A stretch of 27,770 nt of DNA, taken from contig CABUAH010000016.1 in the NCBI GenBank assembly GCA_902489475.1, forward strand, positions 1 through 27,770. The letters run 5' to 3'. The translations under genes and the position numbers were made by a program. Shown here one piece after another: positions 23,030-27,770 of the stretch. The notes beneath the pieces are model-generated. The model did no database searches. It was given only the letters and a program-made list of their open reading frames with translations, and had not been told where the DNA came from. Position 1 is the first letter of the stretch, and each line of letters begins with the position of its first letter. This stretch comes from an uncultured Oscillospiraceae bacterium (GTDB taxonomy: Bacteria; Bacillota; Clostridia; Oscillospirales; Ruminococcaceae).

Positions 23030-24481
23030 ATGATAGACAATGAGGGAAGAGATCCACTTAATGTTTCTTCGGAAACTGGCGACTCTTTGGCAAATGAAAA
23101 TACTGAAAACGATCGTCAAAGCTCGGCTTATGTAGTTGAGCAGAATGCACCGAACCAAAATGCACAGCCAAATTATGGTGAGATTCCACAGCAGGATTCG
23201 CAGCAGTATACGCCCTATCCTGAATACTTACAGCCGAACATCAATAGTATGTCATATGATCCGAATGTGGAAAGGAAAGGCAAAAAGCATAAAAAGTTTT
23301 TGACAGCGCTTATTTCTATCTGCTGTGTTATGGCAATTGCAGTGACTGCAATTATAGGTTACAGTCTTATTTCATCGGGAACAATTAAAAATACGTTGGG
23401 TACATCAAGCAAGCAGGCAATAAACAGCAGCAGTCAGACCGAGCCGGAAAAATCAAACAACACAAAAACCAACAGGGAGTTGCCGACGATTTATCAGCTT
23501 TCCGCTCCTGAAGATGCCCTCACTATTCCTGAGGTAGTAGAAAAGGTTTCTGATTCGGTAGTAGGAATATCTTGTCTTTTTTCTAACGGAACAGGAACGG
23601 GAACTGGAATCATCATGAGTGAGGACGGATATATTATCACAAATGCACATGTTGTAAACGGCGCAAGCGATATAACGGTTGTATTTACAGAGGATCAGGA
23701 GAACGGAATTAAGGCGGAGCTTATCGGAATTGACACCCAAACGGATCTCGCTGTAATAAAAATTGAGAAAACAGGTCTTACTCCTGCGGAATTCGGAAAA
23801 TCCTCCGAGCTTCAGGTGGGAGAGGCTGCAATTGTTATAGGAAATCCTTTGGGATTCCAGCTTGCGGGATCTGTGACATCGGGAATAATTTCCGCACTTG
23901 ACAGAGAGCTTACGATAGAAGATAAAACACTTACGCTTATTCAGACAGATGCATCGATAAACAGCGGTAATTCCGGCGGCGCACTTATAAACGCTTACGG
24001 ACAGGTAGTAGGTGTTACATCTGCAAAAATCAACTCCGCCTACGGGGAAGGATTGGGATTTGCAATACCTATTGACGGAGCGCTTCCGATAATTAAAGAT
24101 TTAATTGAAAACGGATATGTTACAGGAAGGCCGAAGCTTGGAATAAGCGGCAGTGATATTTCTTCGTTTTATTCAGAGTATTACGGAATTCCGCAGGGCT
24201 TCCAGGTTGAATCTGTAGAAGAGGGTTCTGCCGCTGAAGAAGCAGGAATTAAAGTCGGTGATATAGTTGTAGGAATTGAAGGCAAGCTTATTACAGGAAT
24301 GAGCGAATTTAATGAGATAAAGAATACATTTAGTGCAGGAGATACAATAAGTGTTTCTCTTTACAGAAACGGAAAGAGAACGGATGTTGACGTTACGCTT
24401 GGTGAAGCGTCAGGAGATACTGCTGCTGAGACTACGACCGAAGCCACAACCTACAGAGTTTTCGGCGGCTGGGGCTATTAA
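23030..24481 (+). CDS. Membrane-anchored HtrA/DegP-type serine protease
   Basis: A 483-residue S1C protease for quality control at the outer face of the membrane. Residues 1-82 are a cytoplasmic, Gln/Asn-rich disordered tail. A basic patch KGKKHKK (84-90) precedes one transmembrane helix (about 90-113). The protease domain (about 165-355) has the triad His207 (TNAHVV), Asp239 (TDLAVIKIE) and Ser315 (NSGNSGGALIN). One PDZ domain follows at about 366-458. The C-terminus is a Thr-rich stretch ending in FGGWGY. The RBS GGGAGG lies 9 nt before the ATG. It is monocistronic, with a terminator right after it. The long disordered N-tail and the aromatic C-tail are the only unusual features. Confidence 0.95.
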   Translation: MIDNEGRDPLNVSSETGDSLANENTENDRQSSAYVVEQNAPNQNAQPNYGEIPQQDSQQYTPYPEYLQPNINSMSYDPNVERKGKKHKKFLTALISICCVMAIAVTAIIGYSLISSGTIKNTLGTSSKQAINSSSQTEPEKSNNTKTNRELPTIYQLSAPEDALTIPEVVEKVSDSVVGISCLFSNGTGTGTGIIMSEDGYIITNAHVVNGASDITVVFTEDQENGIKAELIGIDTQTDLAVIKIEKTGLTPAEFGKSSELQVGEAAIVIGNPLGFQLAGSVTSGIISALDRELTIEDKTLTLIQTDASINSGNSGGALINAYGQVVGVTSAKINSAYGEGLGFAIPIDGALPIIKDLIENGYVTGRPKLGISGSDISSFYSEYYGIPQGFQVESVEEGSAAEEAGIKVGDIVVGIEGKLITGMSEFNEIKNTFSAGDTISVSLYRNGKRTDVDVTLGEASGDTAAETTTEATTYRVFGGWGY

Positions 24482-24511
24482 ATCAATAGAAATTAAATCA
24501 GACAATTTTTG

Positions 24512-24560
24512 TATACACCTTCAAAGGTTAAACACTTTTGGAGGTGTATATTTTTTTGTT
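24512..24560 (+). terminator. Intrinsic terminator of the htrA-like gene
   Basis: ATACACCT and CAAAG pair with CTTTTG and AGGTGTAT around a small loop, followed by seven T. Confidence 0.85.
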
Positions 24561-24593
24561 TGCTTAGAAAAGTATTTTAATTGTATATTTTCC

Positions 24594-24622
24594 TTGACTT
24601 TAACAGAATAAAGTGATAAAAT
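24594..24622 (+). promoter_or_regulatory. Promoter of serC-serA
   Basis: TTGACT (24594-24599), a 17-nt spacer and TAAAAT (24617-24622). The leader to the serC start codon is about 105 nt. Confidence 0.75.
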
Positions 24623-24633
24623 TAAATTCAATA

Positions 24634-24719
24634 GGGGCATCGCCCCACCATTTAACGAACGACTGGTATGTTAGCCTCTTAGGCGGGAACATCAGTCGGG
24701 AGTTATTATTTAGAATAAC
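24634..24719 (+). promoter_or_regulatory. Structured 5' leader of serC
   Basis: Three hairpins in a row. GGGGC-atc-GCCCC spans 24634-24646. A long stem pairs CGACTG, ATGTT and GCC (24660-24676) with GGC, AACAT and CAGTCG (24682-24698). GTTATT/AATAAC spans 24702-24719, immediately before the RBS GGAGG (24721). No T-run follows, so any control would act on translation initiation. I do not recognise it as a known riboswitch. Confidence 0.5.
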
Positions 24720-24736
24720 AGGAGGATGATTTTAAC

Positions 24737-25819
24737 ATGGCAAGAGTTTATAATTTCAGTGCAGGTCCTGCGGTTTTGCCGGAGGAGGTTTTAAGAGAAG
24801 CTGCTGATGAAATGCTTGATTACAAGGGATGCGGAATGAGCGTTATGGAAATGAGCCATCGTTCAAAGGTTTATGATCAGATTATTAAAGAAGCGGAAGC
24901 TGATCTTCGTGAGCTTATGAATATTCCGGATAACTATAAGGTTTTGTTTTTACAGGGCGGAGCTTCTTTACAGTTTGCAGCAGTTCCGATGAACCTTATG
25001 AAGAACCGTAAGGCAGGTTACATACTTACAGGACAATGGGCAAAGAAAGCATATGCAGAAGCAAAAATTTACGGCGAGGCAGTAGAGCTTGCTTCAAGCG
25101 CAGATAAGACATTCTCATACATTCCTGATGTAAGTGATCTTCCGATCACAGATGATATGGATTATGTTTACATATGTGAAAATAATACGATTTACGGAAC
25201 AAAATATCAGACTCTTCCTGATACAAAGGGAAAGATTTTGGTAGCGGACCAGTCGTCTTGCTTCCTTTCTGAGCCTGTTGACGTTACAAAATACGGCGTT
25301 ATTTATGCAGGAGTACAGAAAAACGTAGGCCCTGCCGGAGTTGTTATTGCTATTATCCGAGAGGATCTTATCACTGACGATGTTTTAGAGGGAACTCCTA
25401 CAATGGTTAAGTGGAAAACTCAGGCTGATGCAGATTCTCTTTATAACACACCGCCTTGCTATGGAATTTATATATGCGGAAAGGTTTTCAAGTGGCTGTT
25501 GAAGACAGGCGGACTTGAAAAGAGAAAAGAATTAAACATTAAGAAAGCAAATATTTTATATGATTTTCTTGACAGCAGTAAGCTTTTCAAGGGTACTGTT
25601 GAAAAGGAAAGCAGATCGCTTATGAACGTTCCTTTCGTTACAGGAAACGATGAGCTTGATGCAAAGTTTATTAAAGAGGCAAAGGCTGCCGGATTTGAAA
25701 ACCTTAAGGGCCACAGAACAGTCGGCGGTATGAGAGCTTCAATTTACAATGCAATGCCTATCGAGGGCGTTGAAAAGCTTGTAGAGTTTATGAAAAAGTT
25801 TGAGGAAGAAAACGCATAA
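24737..25819 (+). CDS. serC: Phosphoserine aminotransferase
   Basis: PLP enzyme that converts 3-phosphohydroxypyruvate and glutamate to phosphoserine and 2-oxoglutarate, the second step of serine synthesis. The family also serves pyridoxal phosphate synthesis in some bacteria. The 360-residue protein is full length. It starts with the family's NFSAGPAVLP (6-15), has SVMEMSHRS at 35-43 and LFLQGGASLQF at 70-80, and carries the Schiff-base lysine Lys195 (YAGVQKNVGPAG). The Arg-rich C-terminal GHRTVGGMRASIYNA binds the phosphate and carboxylate groups in relatives. It is cotranscribed with serA, 72 nt downstream, behind a structured leader. No serB phosphatase is in the window. Confidence 0.97.
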   Translation: MARVYNFSAGPAVLPEEVLREAADEMLDYKGCGMSVMEMSHRSKVYDQIIKEAEADLRELMNIPDNYKVLFLQGGASLQFAAVPMNLMKNRKAGYILTGQWAKKAYAEAKIYGEAVELASSADKTFSYIPDVSDLPITDDMDYVYICENNTIYGTKYQTLPDTKGKILVADQSSCFLSEPVDVTKYGVIYAGVQKNVGPAGVVIAIIREDLITDDVLEGTPTMVKWKTQADADSLYNTPPCYGIYICGKVFKWLLKTGGLEKRKELNIKKANILYDFLDSSKLFKGTVEKESRSLMNVPFVTGNDELDAKFIKEAKAAGFENLKGHRTVGGMRASIYNAMPIEGVEKLVEFMKKFEEENA

Positions 25820-25843
25820 CAGTAATTCTTCATACAATAAAAT

Positions 25844-25867
25844 AAAGGACGCAAAAAGCTTCCTTTA
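25844..25867 (+). promoter_or_regulatory. Small hairpin between serC and serA
   Basis: AAAGGA and TCCTTT form a 6-bp helix around an 11-nt loop, followed by AATTT. It could weakly attenuate or stabilise the serC message. Evidence is slight. Confidence 0.3.
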
Positions 25868-25891
25868 ATTTAAGTTTTTCGGAGGAAAATT

Positions 25892-27046
25892 ATGTATAAA
25901 ATTAAGACATTAAATAAAATTGCCGCTTGCGGAACAAATCTTTTTGACAAGACAAAATATGAGGTTTCGGATAGCGTTGAATCACCTGACGCTGTACTTG
26001 TTCGCTCGGCTTCAATGCACGACATGGACTTTGAGGAAAATCTTCTTGCAATTGCAAGAGCAGGTGCAGGAGTAAACAATATTCCTGTTAAAGATTGTGC
26101 TGAAAAGGGAATATGCGTTTTTAATACTCCGGGCGCAAACGCAAATGCAGTAAAAGAGCTTGCTGTACTCGGACTTTTGATCTCTTCCCGTAAGGTAGCT
26201 GAGGCTATTGACTGGGCTAAGGGTCTTAAGGGCAACGGCGCTGAAGTCGGAAAAATGGTTGAAAAGGGAAAGAGCCAGTTCGTAGGTCCTGAGATCATGG
26301 GAAAAACTCTCGGTCTTGTAGGTCTTGGAGCAATCGGCGGAAAGCTTGCAAACATTGCTGTTTCTCTCGGAATGAATGTAATAGGTTATGATCCGTTCTT
26401 GTCAGTAAACGCTGCTTTACAGCTTAAGCCTCAGGTTACAGTTGTAAAGGATGCTGACGAGGTTTATAAGAACGCCGATTACGTTTCTCTTCACCTTCCG
26501 TTTAATGCAGAAACAAAAGGTTCTGTAAATGCAGACGTTTTCGCTAAGATGAAAGATGGTGCAAGACTTCTCAACTTTGCAAGAGGAGAGCTTGTTGATA
26601 CGCCATCTCTTTTAGCAGCTCTTGAGAGCGGAAAACTTGCAAAATATGTAACAGACTTCCCGAATGACGAGGTGATCGGAGTTCAGGGCGTTGTTGCAAT
26701 TCCTCATCTTGGAGCATCTACACCTGAGTCTGAGGACAATTGTGCTGTAATGGCTTCAAAGGAGCTTATCGATTATCTTGAAAACGGAAATATCGTGAAT
26801 TCTGTAAACTTCCCGAATGTTGAGCTTACAAAAACAGGTGACGTAATGATTTGCATTATGCACAAAAACGTTCCTGAGTTTATCGCAAAGATAACTGCTG
26901 TTATAGGCAAGGGCGGAGCTAATATTGAAAACTTCGTTCATAAATCAAAGGGCGAGTACGCGTACTCAATGATCGATATTACAGGAAGTGTTGATGTCGA
27001 AGCTCTTAAGGCTGTTGACGATGTTATTAGGGTAAGAGCGCTTTAA
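25892..27046 (+). CDS. serA: D-3-phosphoglycerate dehydrogenase with ACT domain
   Basis: Oxidises 3-phosphoglycerate to 3-phosphohydroxypyruvate with NAD+, the first step of serine synthesis. The 384-residue protein has a substrate domain (1-100 and about 285-310) and an NAD domain with GLGAIG at 144-149 and Asp167 in GYDP for the ribose. The catalytic residues are Arg231 (NFARGELVD) and His272 (IPHLGAST), with Glu260 as the likely third member (the region reads TDFPNDE, not the common DVFEEEP). A C-terminal ACT domain (about 317-384) is the usual site of serine feedback in the family. The RBS GGAGG lies 7 nt before the ATG. A repeat element starts just after its stop. Confidence 0.96.
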   Translation: MYKIKTLNKIAACGTNLFDKTKYEVSDSVESPDAVLVRSASMHDMDFEENLLAIARAGAGVNNIPVKDCAEKGICVFNTPGANANAVKELAVLGLLISSRKVAEAIDWAKGLKGNGAEVGKMVEKGKSQFVGPEIMGKTLGLVGLGAIGGKLANIAVSLGMNVIGYDPFLSVNAALQLKPQVTVVKDADEVYKNADYVSLHLPFNAETKGSVNADVFAKMKDGARLLNFARGELVDTPSLLAALESGKLAKYVTDFPNDEVIGVQGVVAIPHLGASTPESEDNCAVMASKELIDYLENGNIVNSVNFPNVELTKTGDVMICIMHKNVPEFIAKITAVIGKGGANIENFVHKSKGEYAYSMIDITGSVDVEALKAVDDVIRVRAL

Positions 27047-27472
27047 TTTAATTCGGAATTCGTAATGCGTAATTAATTCGGAAATCGGAATTAATGTATG
27101 TAAAAGACTATCTTTGATTCACGGAGAGTGGCATGAAAGTAAGTAGTATTAGAACTCACAAACCGGCAATCAAGTAGGTCAGCGACTTAGTCTTTCAATT
27201 AATACTTTCCGAAAAATCAAAATTTCCCTGTTTTACAAAGTGTAAAAGTAAAGTAAAAGGGGAAAAGGGTGTTGGAAAGGAAGTGCAGAGGGAAAACCTG
27301 AGGGAAACGAATTTTTTCAAAACTCTGGGGAAACTTATTACTTTTATAGAGTTTTGTTAGTGTCCCTCTTTTCCATAGGTTTGCCCTTTGCAAGGAAGCT
27401 ATATCAATTCGGAATTTTATAATTGACAATTGACAATGGAAAATGAATTCGTAATTCATAATTAATAAAAAA
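27047..27472 (+). repeat. Modular repeat element, full copy 3, with long hairpin
   Basis: About 425 nt without a plausible gene, starting directly after the serA stop. It has AATTCGG and AATTCGTAATGCG modules, then the unit shared with 10447 and 12412 (near 27095-27133), then a short frame MKVSSIRTHKPAIK with stop (27133-27177). A long hairpin follows. GCAGAGGG and AAACC (27285-27298) pair with GGTTT and CCCTTTGC (27378-27391), GAGGGA (27300-27305) with TCCCTC (27363-27368), and CAAAACTCT (27318-27326) with AGAGTTTTG (27348-27356). It ends with ATTGACAATTGACAATGG and a second AATTCGTAATTC module. Confidence 0.75.
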
Positions 27473-27513
27473 TCAAGACACAGAGGAAGTTTAGTCCTCT
27501 GTGTCTTTTTGAT
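27470..27513. terminator. Bidirectional terminator overlapping the 3' end of the small XRE gene
   Basis: A perfect helix GACACAGAGGA/TCCTCTGTGTC with an A-rich left flank and TTTTTGATT on the right. The stop codon of the minus-strand XRE gene (27491-27493) lies in its loop. Confidence 0.8.
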
Positions 27514-27727
27514 TATACGGCTTTCTCGTATTCGTGCGCTCAAGCAAATAATCTGTGCTTACATTATGAAAATCAGCTATTTTAATAAGCATTTCAAGTG
27601 GAATTGTGCTGTCTGCATTTTCATATCTCGAATAAGTCCTTTGCGTAGTTTTGAGAATCTTTGCCATTTGTTCCTGCGTCAAGTCCTTGTCCTCACGCAG
27701 ATTGCGAATCCTTATAAATTTTTTCAT
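27491..27727 (-). CDS. Small XRE-family HTH regulator
   Basis: A 78-residue protein that is little more than a Cro/C1-type helix-turn-helix (about 5-62): IRNLREDKDLTQEQMAKIL, then TTQRTYSRYE, then PLEMLIKIADFHNVSTDYLLE, with a short charged tail. The RBS GGAG lies about 9 nt before the ATG. It has the same domain layout as the regulator at 7136-7426 but without its C-terminal helix. Its target is unknown. The start of the divergent neighbour lies outside the window, so shared-promoter control cannot be judged. Transcription converges on the repeat element and serA. Confidence 0.87.
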   Translation of the reverse strand: MKKFIRIRNLREDKDLTQEQMAKILKTTQRTYSRYENADSTIPLEMLIKIADFHNVSTDYLLERTNTRKPYNQKDTED

Positions 27728-27770
27728 AATGATTCTCCTATAAAATAATGTTACTCATAATAATATTATA

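Noticed and set aside
24634..24719. serC leader as a fluoride, glycine or T-box element
   Set aside because: None of the conserved core sequences of those classes that I can recall is present.
27217..27543. Minus-strand open frame of 108 codons overlapping the small XRE gene
   Set aside because: It runs through the repeat element and a terminator, has low-complexity composition and overlaps a real gene in another frame.

Overview
The window reads as a chromosomal piece of a low-GC Gram-positive anaerobe of the class Clostridia, most likely a gut member of the Ruminococcaceae/Oscillospirales. The evidence is strong AGGAGG-type ribosome binding sites, sigma-A-like promoters, a fucose catabolic cluster, a type I pullulanase, a sortase-type surface protein with a cohesin-like module, and Clostridia-type PssA/Psd. 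No phage, conjugation, CRISPR or classical transposase gene is visible. The assignment is inference from protein families, not a database search.

Layout. (1) 114-4698: a three-gene phosphorelay operon (REC-HD-GYP-degenerate GGDEF protein, free Hpt protein, hybrid histidine kinase with two receiver domains), whose likely output is c-di-GMP breakdown. (2) 4731-5516: a PnuC-type vitamin transporter behind a structured leader. (3) 5681-7067: an MFS efflux-type transporter behind a 12-residue leader peptide and mutually exclusive hairpins, an apparent ribosome-mediated attenuator. (4) 7136-8351: an XRE regulator divergent from a lipoprotein, with an inverted repeat that covers both -35 boxes. (5) 8569-14169: L-fucose utilisation (isomerase, rhamnulokinase-type kinase, mutarotase, aldolase) with a small pyrophosphatase-like gene embedded. 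The cluster is punctuated by AT-rich repeats that begin at stop codons. (6) 14202-15024: a gene-poor kilobase with a hairpin array between 26-bp direct repeats, a consensus promoter with a possible structured RNA, tRNA-Thr(CGT) and several terminator-like hairpins. (7) 15200-17560: a large anchored surface protein. (8) 22115-17690 (minus strand): an operon of MraY-like transferase, phosphatidylserine synthase, phosphatidylserine decarboxylase and pullulanase. (9) 22873-22268 (minus): a TatD-linked-type radical SAM protein. (10) 23030-24481: a membrane HtrA protease. (11) 24634-27046: serC-serA, with a multi-hairpin leader on serC. (12) 27047-27770: another copy of the repeat element, then a small XRE regulator.

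How the genes work together. FucU, FucI, the kinase and FucA form a full route from L-fucose to DHAP and lactaldehyde, but no fucose transporter, regulator or lactaldehyde reductase is present. SerA and SerC make phosphoserine. Serine is also a substrate of PssA, and Psd then makes phosphatidylethanolamine.

The most unusual material is non-coding. One is the attenuator before the MFS gene. The other is a dispersed repeat family with two full copies (about 12367-12765 and 27047-27472), whose long hairpin keeps its pairing although the arms have diverged in sequence. A truncated copy supplies the start codon of the pyrophosphatase-like gene. A related pair of palindromic modules flanks a decayed four-helix-bundle protein gene.
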